Source: an uncultured Clostridia bacterium
GTDB lineage: Bacteria; Bacillota; Clostridia; Christensenellales; Pumilibacteraceae
Length of the DNA stretch: 64,000 bases
Direction of reading: 5' to 3'
NCBI GenBank assembly: GCA_947589465.1
Contig: CANQAE010000001.1
Coordinates: 25,766-89,765 of the forward strand
Positions 37,107 through 45,774 of the stretch are shown one piece after another. The notes under the pieces are model-generated. The model made no database searches, was not told the DNA's origin, and saw only the letters and a list, made by a program, of their open reading frames with translations. The stretch's first letter is position 1, and each line of letters starts with the position of its first letter. Position numbers and translations under genes: made by a program.

Positions 37107-38468
37107 ATGGAAAGAAAGAAGAAAATCATATTGATCGTTGTCCCGATAGCAGTAGTCGCCCTCGCGCTACTCACGATATTGCTTTTGCTCCCGACGGACA
37201 AACTGTGTACCGTCGTGTTCAATTCGCGCGGCGGGAACGAAATATCCTCGGTCGAGGTTAAGACGGGTTCAAGGCTGAAACTCCCGTCGCCGCCAAGAAA
37301 AGCGGGATATATTTTCGACGGTTGGTTTTACGACGAGGAATGTGAGGTAGCATTCGACGAACAGGCGAATATCGAAAATAATACCACCCTGTATGCAAAA
37401 TGGCGGGCACGCTCTTACATTGTATCGTTTTCGGACGGGCGAAAGAACGAAGTCGTGACGTTCGGCGAGCCTTTCGAATTGCCCGTTCCGCAAGCGCAAG
37501 GAGGACAAGTTTTCGCAGGTTGGAGATACTTCGATGAGAACATAACCGACGAGTACGGTCGCGGGCGTACGAAATGGAATATTTCGCATGACATAAGCGT
37601 TTCGCCGCTCATGTACGAGGTGATAGCGTTTGATGAACGCGACGGGAAACTCGTGGCGAGCAAAGGAGCAGACATAGACAAATTGAGTGACATAACAATT
37701 CCCGACGAGATAGACGGGACTATGGTGACAGCCGTCGCTCAAAACGGATTTTCGGGATGCGATAACATAAAAGAAATTCGCCTCGGCAAAAACATAACCG
37801 AACTCGGCAATTTCGCGTTTGCGAATTGTTCGAATCTTTCGGTCGTTACGCTCGACGGCGTGACAAAGTTGGGGATCTCGGCGTTCGAGGGATGCGTTTC
37901 GCTTGGCGAAATTACCGTTCCGAATTCGGTGACCACTATGGGCGAGAGGTGCTTTTACGGCTGTACCGCCCTCAAAAGCGCGGAACTAACGTGCAAGTCG
38001 GTGGGCGGTTATGCGTTTGCGAACTGCACTTCGCTTGCCGAGGTCGTCGTTTTGCAAGGCACCGAAATGCTCGGCGATCATTGCTTCGACGGTTGCGTTG
38101 AACTGACGGCGGTGACATTGCCGTCCTCGCTGACGAATGTGGGAGCGTATTTGTTCGCGCACGCGTCGTCGCTCGCGGAAATAACGTTGCCGACAGATCT
38201 CGACACTGTAAGCATGGGAATGTTTTCGTGTTGCACGTCGTTGAGAAAAGTGGACATGGGTAACGTAAAATACATAGAAAGTTACGCTTTCGAGGATTGC
38301 ACGTCCCTTGATCTCGTCATAAAGAATACCGTCGTCCTTATAGGCAACGCCGCGTTCAAGCATTGGACGGACACGCAAACGATCCTTTTCGAAGGGTTTT
38401 CGAACGCGCCCGACGATTGGGGAGATTGGCAAGCCGATTGCAACGCCAAAATCGAGTTCGTGCCGTAG
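37107..38468 (+). CDS. Membrane-anchored InlB-repeat / LRR_5 surface protein
   Basis: 453 aa. N-terminal anchor (KKIILIVVPIAVVALALLTI) with basic residues before it; then one Listeria/Bacteroides-type InlB B-repeat (around residues 35-100: GYIFDGWFYDEE, TTLYAKW); then a second partial repeat and 9-10 BspA-type leucine-rich repeats. Probably a cell-surface binding protein. The ATG at 37107 has no ribosome binding site and lies 8 bases after the ribosomal terminator, with a TATACT directly before it; the alternative start 37086 is within the terminator stem. Expression may depend on read-through. Confidence 0.78.
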   Translation: MERKKKIILIVVPIAVVALALLTILLLLPTDKLCTVVFNSRGGNEISSVEVKTGSRLKLPSPPRKAGYIFDGWFYDEECEVAFDEQANIENNTTLYAKWRARSYIVSFSDGRKNEVVTFGEPFELPVPQAQGGQVFAGWRYFDENITDEYGRGRTKWNISHDISVSPLMYEVIAFDERDGKLVASKGADIDKLSDITIPDEIDGTMVTAVAQNGFSGCDNIKEIRLGKNITELGNFAFANCSNLSVVTLDGVTKLGISAFEGCVSLGEITVPNSVTTMGERCFYGCTALKSAELTCKSVGGYAFANCTSLAEVVVLQGTEMLGDHCFDGCVELTAVTLPSSLTNVGAYLFAHASSLAEITLPTDLDTVSMGMFSCCTSLRKVDMGNVKYIESYAFEDCTSLDLVIKNTVVLIGNAAFKHWTDTQTILFEGFSNAPDDWGDWQADCNAKIEFVP

Positions 38469-38699
38469 CGGACGGCGAGTAAAACGTCTATGTTCGTCGC
38501 CTGTCTTGTGTGGACGGTAAAAAACGGAAAATCACGGACGGTAGCGTTACGGGCGATAAAAAGCGAAATACGCGGACGGAACGCTATGGAACGCATACTC
38601 GATTGCTGTTTTCGCTTCTCAAAAGAGAGTTCATAAGCGTTTTCGGAGCGCAAAAGGCAAAAAAATTTTTTAAAAATTGCCGAAAAGGGGCAAAATCAG
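38469..38699. other. Intergenic region without identified features
   Basis: No credible gene, hairpin or repeat seen up to the alanine dehydrogenase promoter. Confidence 0.6.
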
Positions 38700-38728
38700 T
38701 TTACTTAAATTCGAGTTAGTATTATACT
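38700..38728 (+). promoter_or_regulatory. Promoter of alanine dehydrogenase gene
   Basis: TTTACT at 38700-38705, 17-base spacer, TATACT at 38723-38728; the start codon is 31 bases downstream of the -10 with an AAAGGAGA site. Confidence 0.65.
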
Positions 38729-38759
38729 TTAAATATCTTATTAAAGGAGATAAATTAAA

Positions 38760-39875
38760 ATGAAAATCGGTGTACCTATTGAAATCAAAAAACACGAGTA
38801 CAGAGTAGGACTTGCTCCTCATCATGCGGCTGCTTACGTAAAAGCAGGCCACGAAGTTTATATCCAACACGATGCAGGTGTGGGATCCGGTTATGACGAC
38901 GAGGCTTACAAGGCAGTCGGCTGCAAGATCCTTCCCACCATTGAGGACGTTTATGCAAAGGCAGAAATGATCATCAAGGTCAAGGAACCTCTCGAACCAG
39001 AATATAAACTTATGCGCGAAGGACAGATCCTTTACACATATTTCCACCTTGCGGCAGACAAGGCTCTTACCAAGGCTTGCCTCGATCGCAAAGTTATCGC
39101 AATCGCATATGAAACGATAAGAGATAAGAAGGGCGCGCTTCCGTGCCTTAAACCGATGAGCGAGATCGCAGGTCGTCTTTCCGTTCAGGAAGGCGCGAAA
39201 TACCTCGAAAAGCCGTTCGGCGGCAGAGGATGCCTTCTCGGCGGCGTTACGGGTGTTCTTCCCGCAAACGTTCTTGTTCTCGGCGGCGCAGGCGTTGTAG
39301 GCCGTAATGCCGTTGCAATGGCTGTCGGTCTTGGCGCAAACGTTACCGCAGTAGACGTAAACCTCGACGCTCTTACCGAAATGGATACTCGTTATGCCGG
39401 CAGAGTTCACACTCTTTACAGCACAGACGAAGCCGTAAGAGAGGAGATCGCAAAGGCAGACCTCGTAATAGGCTGCGCACTTATTCCGGGAGCCGCTACT
39501 CCGCAACTCATCCGCAAGGAATATTTGCCGCTCATGAAGAAGGGCGCCGTTATCGTGGACGTTGCGATCGACCAGGGCGGTACCTGCCAGACTTCGCACG
39601 TTACCTATCATGACAATCCCGTATTCGAGGAACAGGGCGTTATTCACTATTGCGTAGGCAATATGCCCGGCGCAGTTCCCTGCACCTCGACGCTTGCGCT
39701 CAACAACGCAACTTTGAAATATGGTCTTGCTATCGCAAACAAGGGTTATCGTGCGGCTCTCAAAGAGGATCCGGGTCTTAAACTCGGTCTTAACGCCCAT
39801 CTCGGCAAACTTACCTGCAAACCCGTTGCAGACTTGTACAAGATGGAATATACCGATCCCGACACCGTACTTTAA
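38760..39875 (+). CDS. ald: Alanine dehydrogenase
   Basis: 371 aa, NAD-dependent oxidative deamination of L-alanine to pyruvate and ammonia, or the reverse. Seen: [20 protein letters not shown] start, [10 protein letters not shown], the substrate-binding YFHLAADK (His96-like), the Rossmann motif [21 protein letters not shown] and the conserved [14 protein letters not shown]. Typical length. Monocistronic, with its own promoter and terminator. In an anaerobe it fits amino-acid catabolism or nitrogen assimilation. Confidence 0.96.
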   Translation: MKIGVPIEIKKHEYRVGLAPHHAAAYVKAGHEVYIQHDAGVGSGYDDEAYKAVGCKILPTIEDVYAKAEMIIKVKEPLEPEYKLMREGQILYTYFHLAADKALTKACLDRKVIAIAYETIRDKKGALPCLKPMSEIAGRLSVQEGAKYLEKPFGGRGCLLGGVTGVLPANVLVLGGAGVVGRNAVAMAVGLGANVTAVDVNLDALTEMDTRYAGRVHTLYSTDEAVREEIAKADLVIGCALIPGAATPQLIRKEYLPLMKKGAVIVDVAIDQGGTCQTSHVTYHDNPVFEEQGVIHYCVGNMPGAVPCTSTLALNNATLKYGLAIANKGYRAALKEDPGLKLGLNAHLGKLTCKPVADLYKMEYTDPDTVL

Positions 39876-39897
39876 TCGGCAATCAATAGAATAATAA

Positions 39898-39940
39898 ACA
39901 AAAAAAGGCTTTCCCGTCATTCGGGATCGCCTTTTTTTCG
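39898..39940 (+). terminator. Terminator after ald
   Basis: AAAAAAGGC ... CCCG-tcatt-CGGG ... GCCTTTTTTT: an interrupted stem with a long T-tract; A-run on the other side. Confidence 0.8.
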
Positions 39941-39948
39941 TTAAAGTC

Positions 39949-39977
39949 TTGACAAATTATTGTACGCGTTATACAAT
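39949..39977 (+). promoter_or_regulatory. Promoter of the zinc-ribbon membrane protein
   Basis: TTGACA at 39949-39954, 17-base spacer, TACAAT at 39972-39977, then a GGAGG site 6 bases before the ATG at 39995. Confidence 0.75.
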
Positions 39978-39994
39978 ATATACGGAGGCATAGT

Positions 39995-40318
39995 ATGAAA
40001 TATTGTTCGCACTGCGGATCCGAACTTATGGACGAGGCGTATGTTTGCCCTCATTGCGGCTGTCTTACGGAAGCGCAAGTGAAGGCGAGTGACGACAAAT
40101 CGGTACTGAGAACCGTCGTTAAGGTTTTTATGCTACTTTCCTGCGTCACAGCCGCATTTGCTTTTTTGCTTCCGCTCTGCTGGGTATTGCCCATGACGAT
40201 ACATTATTGGAAATGTGCCGAAAATAATATTAATGTGGGGATGGGGTTCAAAATTTGCACGTTGATTTTCGTAAACGTTATTGCGGGTGTGCTCATGCTC
40301 GTTGAAAACGACATTTAA
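39995..40318 (+). CDS. Zinc-ribbon membrane protein
   Basis: 107 aa. N-terminal double CxxC zinc ribbon (YCSHCGSEL, VCPHCGCLT) followed by two hydrophobic segments (VFMLLSCVTAAFAFLLPLCW and ICTLIFVNVIAGVLML). Proteins of this layout are common in Firmicutes with unknown roles. Own promoter. Function not assigned. Confidence 0.75.
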   Translation: MKYCSHCGSELMDEAYVCPHCGCLTEAQVKASDDKSVLRTVVKVFMLLSCVTAAFAFLLPLCWVLPMTIHYWKCAENNINVGMGFKICTLIFVNVIAGVLMLVENDI

Positions 40319-40407
40319 AACGAAGGCGCTCTTAGAAATTGTCGATAATTCTCAAATAATCTTATTCATTTGCGTAGTCGCGTAATGTGGGAATAGAGGA
40401 ATATATT

Positions 40408-41496
40408 ATGAGGAACAAAAGAGGATTCACATTGGTAGAAGTGGTTGTCGTTATTGCCGTGATCAGCATACTCGCGGCAGTGACGGTGCCTTCGGTTTTG
40501 TCCGTCGTCGGTAGTGCACGCAAATCCTCGGACATCCAAACAATGCACAAACTCAATTCGATGTTGTCGGTCGGCGAAATATCCGGCGGCGAGTTGAAAG
40601 ACAGTTATGCCTTGCAGACCGAAGGCTGGGAACTTGCCTATTCCAAAAGTGTAAATAAATTGGTAATTCTCGACGTTGACAACAAGATCGTCGCGGCGTG
40701 GAAGAATTCTCTTGTAGGGCTCGACGGCGAAGGTTACATTAGATTGTCGCAACTTACCGCCGACCCCGATATTCCCGTCGGTCCCGACGATCCCGAAGAA
40801 CAAGCCAAACAAAAATTCAAAGACGGCGCGACCGTGGTCGATAAATTGCCACCAAACGCTACTGAACTCATAACGTTGAATGAAAACGGAAAGTTGTATC
40901 TAAGCGATGATATCACCGAGTTGACGGAAGGATATTTTTATGGTTGCGATTGGCTTACAAGTATATACCTGGGTACGGGAATTACCGTAATACCGCAGAG
41001 CGCTTTCAACAAATGCACGTCGCTGAAAGAGATTTATATAGCGGGACAAATTACCGAAATAGAGGCTCATGCTTTTCAAAAATGCGGTCAATTGGCAGAG
41101 TTAAAATTGCCGTCGTCGCTCCGTACTGTTGGAGATTATGCGTTTGCGGGTTGCAATTTCGACAGTTTAATTACGCCTTGCTTTACAATGCCTAAATATA
41201 CTACTTCTATAACCACAACAAAAAATCTTTGGCTTACGGGCGGTAAAGTTTATGATAATTCCATAGCCGACGGCAATCAATTCATAACTTGGCTGATGGA
41301 TTTAATTGATGATTCGATAGAGGCTAAAACGCTTGTTTCGCTGAAAATCACAAACACCGACATAAATCAAATCGTACTCGATAACCTTAAAAAGTATGCC
41401 GCAGAAACGAAAATGACTATTTCGATAGATCAGTTCAGTTATGATTCTCTGAGTAATGACGACGACAAACAATTTTTCGAGCAATATTTGAACTGA
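40408..41496 (+). CDS. Type IV pilin-like N-terminus fused to leucine-rich repeats
   Basis: 362 aa. The start KRGFTLVEVVVVIAVISILA is a prepilin signal: cleavage between Gly and Phe and the Glu at +5 are present, followed by the hydrophobic assembly helix. The next 90 residues form a pseudopilin-like globular part; residues about 155-255 hold three or four BspA-type LRR_5 repeats (LTEGYFYGCDWLTSI, IEAHAFQKCGQLAEL); the C-terminus is unrecognised. ATG 40408 has GAGGAATATATT before it; the upstream ATG at 40387 has no site. No prepilin peptidase or other pilus gene is in the window, so it would rely on machinery elsewhere. Confidence 0.78.
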   Translation: MRNKRGFTLVEVVVVIAVISILAAVTVPSVLSVVGSARKSSDIQTMHKLNSMLSVGEISGGELKDSYALQTEGWELAYSKSVNKLVILDVDNKIVAAWKNSLVGLDGEGYIRLSQLTADPDIPVGPDDPEEQAKQKFKDGATVVDKLPPNATELITLNENGKLYLSDDITELTEGYFYGCDWLTSIYLGTGITVIPQSAFNKCTSLKEIYIAGQITEIEAHAFQKCGQLAELKLPSSLRTVGDYAFAGCNFDSLITPCFTMPKYTTSITTTKNLWLTGGKVYDNSIADGNQFITWLMDLIDDSIEAKTLVSLKITNTDINQIVLDNLKKYAAETKMTISIDQFSYDSLSNDDDKQFFEQYLN

Positions 41497-41556
41497 AAAT
41501 TATTTTTCTCTTAAATTTGCTACTTCCCAGACAGTTTCACTTATAATGGAAAATAG

Positions 41557-41632
41557 AAAAGGTTCTATTGTTCGCTTTCGGGCTTGAACTGTGCGAAAAA
41601 CGATTTATCGGTGCGCAACCTTTTCTTTTTTT
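41557..41632 (+). terminator. Weak terminator-like structure after the pseudopilin gene
   Basis: AAAAGGTT (41557-41564) can pair with AACCTTTT (41617-41624), followed by CTTTTTTT. The loop is 52 bases and holds a smaller CGAT/ATCG hairpin. Uncertain. Confidence 0.35.
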
Positions 41633-41654
41633 ATGCCTTCTTTTTTTATGCCTT
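41625..41654 (+). repeat. Perfect 15-bp tandem duplication
   Basis: CTTTTTTTATGCCTT occurs twice, at 41625-41639 and 41640-41654. It extends the T-rich end of the terminator-like structure. Confidence 0.85.
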
Positions 41655-41688
41655 CTTATTAAAAGTTTGAATTTATATATTAAATTGC

Positions 41689-41717
41689 TTGCAAAAAAGA
41701 TTTGGTTATGATATAAT
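41689..41717 (+). promoter_or_regulatory. Promoter of rpsF-ssb-rpsR
   Basis: TTGCAA at 41689-41694, 17-base spacer, TATAAT at 41712-41717 preceded by TG (extended -10). Confidence 0.7.
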
Positions 41718-41739
41718 TTGTAGGCTAAATGCAATCCTT

Positions 41740-41755
41740 ACTCCCGCAAGGGAGT
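41740..41755 (+). promoter_or_regulatory. Leader hairpin of the rpsF operon
   Basis: ACTCCC-GCAA-GGGAGT: 6-bp stem with a GNRA tetraloop, 27 bases before the rpsF start. Leaders here bind the S6:S18 complex in many bacteria; the hairpin position fits that, but the diagnostic bulge was not confirmed. Confidence 0.45.
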
Positions 41756-41781
41756 CATTAGACCAAAAGGAGGTGGAATAT

Positions 41782-42066
41782 ATGAAGAAGTATGAAGTTC
41801 TGTATATTCTGGCCGGCAATCTCGAAGAATCGGCAAGAGAGGAGATCATCTCCCAATTCGAGAATCTTGTTACCGCCGCAGGCGGCGAGGCTACCGTAAA
41901 CAAGTGGGGCAGTCGCAAACTTGCTTACGCAGTAAATTACAAGACAGAAGGCTATTATGTACTGATGGAGTTCACTGCAAATGCAGATCTTCCGCGCGAA
42001 ATGGAGCGCCAGATGCGCATTGCAAAGGACGAGATCTTACGATTTATGATAACCGCAAAAGAGTAA
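41782..42066 (+). CDS. rpsF: Ribosomal protein S6
   Basis: 94 aa, pairs with S18 on the platform. MKKYEVLYILAGNLEESARE start and NKWGSRKLAYAVNYKTEGYYVLMEF are typical. I use ATG 41782 behind AGGAGGTGG; the frame is open further upstream, but that part crosses the promoter. Confidence 0.96.
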   Translation: MKKYEVLYILAGNLEESAREEIISQFENLVTAAGGEATVNKWGSRKLAYAVNYKTEGYYVLMEFTANADLPREMERQMRIAKDEILRFMITAKE

Positions 42067-42081
42067 AATAAGAGGTGAATT

Positions 42082-42489
42082 ATGAATAAATGCGTTTTGG
42101 TGGGTAATCTTACCAGAGATCCGGAACATACGACGACCGCAAGCGGAATCTCGGTTTGCAGATTCTCGATAGCGATAAATCGCAACTATACCAACAGCAG
42201 CGGCGAGCGTGAAGTCGACTTTTTGAACATAGTTACTTGGCGCGGACTTGCGGACAACTGCGGGAAATTTTTGACCAAGGGCAGTAAAGTATGCGTCAGC
42301 GGCTCCATTCAAACGCGTAATTACGAGGATAAGGACGGCAACAAGAGGAATGCTACCGAAATAGTTGCCGACGATGTCGAATTCCTTACTCCCAAGGGCG
42401 AGGGTACTGCGGCAGACAGACCCGCGCGTTCGACCAAACCTGCCGCGATGGAACTTGAACCCGTCGAGGACAGCGAACTGCCATTCTAA
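42082..42489 (+). CDS. ssb: Single-stranded DNA-binding protein
   Basis: 135 aa. OB fold (MNKCVLVGNLTRDPEHTTTASG, FLNIVTWRGLADNC, FLTKGSKVCVSGSIQTRNYED) and the C-terminal partner-binding tip EDSELPF, which recruits replication and repair proteins. Standard place between rpsF and rpsR. Confidence 0.97.
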   Translation: MNKCVLVGNLTRDPEHTTTASGISVCRFSIAINRNYTNSSGEREVDFLNIVTWRGLADNCGKFLTKGSKVCVSGSIQTRNYEDKDGNKRNATEIVADDVEFLTPKGEGTAADRPARSTKPAAMELEPVEDSELPF

Positions 42490-42510
42490 AATCAAGGAGA
42501 AAATAAATTT

Positions 42511-42783
42511 ATGGATAAAAAAGTGCCTAACAAAGTCGTTGAAGGCGACGACAAAACCAAAAAGGCGAAACGCGTCCAAAAGAAAAAGGTTTGCCAATTT
42601 TGCGTGGACAAGGTTGAGCATATCGACTACAAGGACGTTGGCAAACTTCGCCGCTTTATTACCGAAAAAGGTAAAATAATTCCGCGCCGTACTTCGGGCG
42701 TATGCGCAATGCATCAAAGAGAATTGACGACGGCAATAAAACGCGCCAGATATATGGTGTTGTTGCCGTTCAAAGCAGAGTAA
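42511..42783 (+). CDS. rpsR: Ribosomal protein S18
   Basis: 90 aa. [22 protein letters not shown] and [25 protein letters not shown] are the family signature; Cys residues (CQFC, with CAMH) suggest zinc binding. Basic N-terminal extension of about 20 residues. Followed by a terminator. Confidence 0.97.
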   Translation: MDKKVPNKVVEGDDKTKKAKRVQKKKVCQFCVDKVEHIDYKDVGKLRRFITEKGKIIPRRTSGVCAMHQRELTTAIKRARYMVLLPFKAE

Positions 42784-42787
42784 AAAC

Positions 42788-42820
42788 AAAAGCGGGATCG
42801 AAATTTGATTCCGCTTTTTT
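42788..42820 (+). terminator. Terminator after rpsR
   Basis: GCGGGATC (42792-42799) pairs with GATTCCGC (42807-42814) with flanking A/T runs and TTTTTT. Confidence 0.85.
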
Positions 42821-42832
42821 AATGGAGGAGCA

Positions 42833-44407
42833 ATGATTGCAGTAAACGACGTCAGTTTGCAGTTCGGCAGCCGCGTGCTGTTCGACCATGTAAATCTCAA
42901 ATTCACAAAAGGCAATTGCTACGGCATCATAGGGGCGAACGGAGCGGGCAAATCCACGTTTTTGAAGATCCTGTCGGGCGACATAGAACCAAACAAAGGC
43001 GAGGTCGTTATCGACAAGGACGAGAGAATGAGTATTCTTGCGCAAAACCAGAACGTTTGCGACGAATATACCGTGCTGGATACCGTTATGTGGGGTCACA
43101 AGCGGCTCATGGAAATAAAGACCGAGCGCGACGCGCTGTACTCCAAGGAGGATTTCAGCGATGAGGACGGCGTGCGCGCCGCAGAACTCGAAGGCGAATT
43201 TGCCGAACTCAACGGTTACGAAGCCGAGGCAGACGCCGAAACGCTTCTTAATCAACTCAAAGTCGATCCCGCGCTGTTCGGCGCTTTGATGGCGGACGTC
43301 GATCCGAAAATCAAAGTCAAGGTCTTGCTTGCTCAGAGTTTGTTTGGCAAGCCGGACATTCTGATTCTCGACGAGCCGACCAACAACCTCGACGTAAAGA
43401 GCGTGAGGTGGCTCGAAGACTATATAATGACTATGGAGGACGCGATAATAATCATCGTTTCCCACAACCGCCATTTCCTCAATAAGGTTTGCACCCACAT
43501 ATGCGACGTTGACTTCAAAAAAATAAAGATTTTCGTCGGCAACTATGATTTTTGGTACGAAAGTTCGCAACTTTTGTTGAAGCAGAGCAAGGAGCAGAAC
43601 AAAAAGGTTGAGGCGCGCGCGAAAGAACTTCAAGAGTTCATAGCGAGATTCAGTGCGAACGCCAGCAAATCGCGCCAAGCCACGAGCCGAAAAAAAGAAC
43701 TCGAAAAGTTGAAACTCGAAGATATACAGCCGTCGAGCCGTCGCTATCCGTTCATCGAATTCAAGTTCGAACGCGAAATAGGCAACGAGATACTCGAAGT
43801 CGAGGGACTTACCAAAAAAGGATTTTTCGAAAACGTGTCTTTTAGACTTAAACGCGACGACAAGATAGGCTTCGTCTGCCGTAACGGTCAAAATATTTCG
43901 ATGCTGTTCGATTGCATTATGGGACTTGAAACCCCCGACGCGGGCAAGGTGAAGTGGGGGCAGACGATAATCCCCACATATCTTCCGCAAAACTACGACA
44001 ACTTTTTCGACGGAGTGGACCTTACGCTCGTACAATGGATAGATCAATTTTCCAAGGACCATTACGAAGAATATCTGCGCGGCTGGCTTGGCAGAATGTT
44101 GTTTTCGGGTCAGGAAGCGTTAAAAAAAGCGTCCGTTTTGTCGGGCGGCGAAAAGGTCAGATGTATGCTCGCGCGAATGATGCTGCAAGGCGGGAACTTC
44201 CTCATTATGGACGAACCCACCAATCACCTAGATCTCGAAAGCATTACCGCGCTCAATAAGGGCATGACGAATTTTAAGGGCGGGATGCTGTTCGTTTCGC
44301 ACGATCAGGAAATTATGGAAACGGTGGCGAACCGTATCATCGAAATTGACGGCACGAAAGTTTTCGACAGGGACATAACTTACGACGAATACCTCGATTT
44401 GCAATAG
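42833..44407 (+). CDS. ABC-F family ATPase with one degenerate ATP site
   Basis: 524 aa, two ATP-binding domains without membrane helices, closest in layout to YbiT-type ABC-F factors that act on the ribosome. Domain 1 has an intact Walker A (GANGAGKST) and Walker B (ILILDEPTNNLD), but in place of the LSGGQ signature it reads ADVDPKIKVKVLLAQ. Domain 2 has an intact signature (LSGGEKVR) and Walker B (LIMDEPTNHLD), but its Walker A reads CRNGQNISML without the catalytic Lys. Since each ATP site is built from Walker A of one domain and signature of the other, one site is complete and one is lost. Starts 12 bases after the rpsR terminator with GGAGGAGC. Confidence 0.9.
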   Translation: MIAVNDVSLQFGSRVLFDHVNLKFTKGNCYGIIGANGAGKSTFLKILSGDIEPNKGEVVIDKDERMSILAQNQNVCDEYTVLDTVMWGHKRLMEIKTERDALYSKEDFSDEDGVRAAELEGEFAELNGYEAEADAETLLNQLKVDPALFGALMADVDPKIKVKVLLAQSLFGKPDILILDEPTNNLDVKSVRWLEDYIMTMEDAIIIIVSHNRHFLNKVCTHICDVDFKKIKIFVGNYDFWYESSQLLLKQSKEQNKKVEARAKELQEFIARFSANASKSRQATSRKKELEKLKLEDIQPSSRRYPFIEFKFEREIGNEILEVEGLTKKGFFENVSFRLKRDDKIGFVCRNGQNISMLFDCIMGLETPDAGKVKWGQTIIPTYLPQNYDNFFDGVDLTLVQWIDQFSKDHYEEYLRGWLGRMLFSGQEALKKASVLSGGEKVRCMLARMMLQGGNFLIMDEPTNHLDLESITALNKGMTNFKGGMLFVSHDQEIMETVANRIIEIDGTKVFDRDITYDEYLDLQ

Positions 44408-44504
44408 AGCAGTTGCCGCGATCGGGAGCCATGAGGCTCTGTTACGGTCGTGACGAGTACGAAGCAAGCGGGGTTTTGCATACCTGTATAGCGTTTTTCG
44501 TGGC

Positions 44505-45644
44505 TTAACGAATGAGTTCGTGTTCCACGGTAAACGAAAATGTCATATTTTCACCGAGCGCATTATCGAGAGCGGCGGCAATTGCTTTTTGCGATTCCGC
44601 CGTATTTTTTTCGTACGGCACGGTGATCTCGAATATGGCTTTTGGTTTTACGCCCGCTATGTATCTGAAATCGTGCATATTAAAGTCGCCGTCAAGCGAA
44701 GACAGAACGTCCTCTATCTTGCTCTTTGCAAGCGAGGCGGCAGGGTCGTCGAGAACTACTGGATCCATATGGATGGTTAGCGAAATGTCGGTGTTTTGTT
44801 CGAAATCTTTTTCGATCTTGTCTATGAGTTCGTGTGCGGCGAGTACGGTTATGTCGGCGTTGACTTCGACATGTACGCTCGCGTAAAGTTTGTTGACGTA
44901 GTTATGAACGGCAAGGTCGTGAATACCGAATACGCCTTCGTACGAAAGCAACGTGCGCTTTATTTCGTCGGTGAGTTGCTTGTTCGGACTTTCGCCGAGC
45001 AGTTCGCTTACGGTACGTTTTATTATCTTTATTCCGCTTATTGCAATTATCAGCGCAATAAGACAGCCGATATAGCCGTCGAGCGAAAAGCCCGAAAAAT
45101 GAGATACGATAAGCCCGATCAATACGAGCGCGGACGAGATCGCGTCGCCTATGCTGTCGGCGGCAATGGCGAGGGGGATTTCGGCTTCGTATTTTTTGCC
45201 CGTTCGGCGGTTGAAAAAGAACATGAGGAGTTTTGCCGCTATGCCGACCGAAAGTACGACGATAGAGATCGTCGAAAATTCGGCTGTTGCGCCCGTGTAA
45301 ATTTTTTCGGCAGATTCCAAAAGCAGTTCGGCGGCAAGCACGAGTATGGAGAAAGCGACTACCATGGCTGTGACATATTCGCCTCTCGCGTGCCCGTACG
45401 GGTGTTCTTTGTCGGCGGGTTTTGCCGACATTTTCGCTCCGACAATGACTACGACGTTATTGCCGCAGTCGCTCAAATTGTTGAGTCCGTCGGCTATTAT
45501 CGAGATAGCGCCGAAAAGCGCGCCGCAGACTATTTTGAGGACGGCGAGCGCGACGTTGACGCACATGGCGACGACGCCCGAAACGAAGGTCTTTTTGTTT
45601 CTTATATCGTTGTCTTTTTTTGCAAGGGGATTGTCTTGTCGCAT
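44505..45644 (-). CDS. Cation diffusion facilitator (CDF) metal exporter, possibly for Mn2+
   Basis: 379 aa. About six membrane helices (residues 20-210) and a C-terminal cytoplasmic metal-binding domain extended by a second, similar domain. The metal site residues read NNLSD in helix 2 (Asn-x3-Asp) and DSIGD in helix 5 (Asp-x3-Asp), the arrangement associated with manganese exporters rather than the His-Asp pairs of zinc transporters. KEHPYGHARGEY is the conserved loop after helix 2. Own promoter. Transport class is firm; the metal is inference. Confidence 0.85.
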   Translation of the reverse strand: MRQDNPLAKKDNDIRNKKTFVSGVVAMCVNVALAVLKIVCGALFGAISIIADGLNNLSDCGNNVVVIVGAKMSAKPADKEHPYGHARGEYVTAMVVAFSILVLAAELLLESAEKIYTGATAEFSTISIVVLSVGIAAKLLMFFFNRRTGKKYEAEIPLAIAADSIGDAISSALVLIGLIVSHFSGFSLDGYIGCLIALIIAISGIKIIKRTVSELLGESPNKQLTDEIKRTLLSYEGVFGIHDLAVHNYVNKLYASVHVEVNADITVLAAHELIDKIEKDFEQNTDISLTIHMDPVVLDDPAASLAKSKIEDVLSSLDGDFNMHDFRYIAGVKPKAIFEITVPYEKNTAESQKAIAAALDNALGENMTFSFTVEHELIR

Positions 45645-45661
45645 AGTTTCTCCTTATTTAT

Positions 45662-45690
45662 ATTTTAGCAAATGCAAAGATATTTGTCAA
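45662..45690 (-). promoter_or_regulatory. Promoter of the CDF exporter (minus strand)
   Basis: Minus-strand TTGACA (45690-45685), 17-base spacer, TAAAAT (45667-45662). Start codon 18 bases further. Confidence 0.7.
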
Positions 45691-45716
45691 TAAACGCATA
45701 CACCCGTTTAAAACGA

Positions 45717-45745
45717 TTGACTTTTCGCCCGTTTTTTAATATACT
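45717..45745 (+). promoter_or_regulatory. Promoter of aspS
   Basis: TTGACT at 45717-45722, 17-base spacer, TATACT at 45740-45745. Only 29 bases separate it from the start codon, so no T-box leader fits. Confidence 0.7.
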
Positions 45746-45774
45746 CATATTCGAATCAAAAGGTCAGGTGACAT

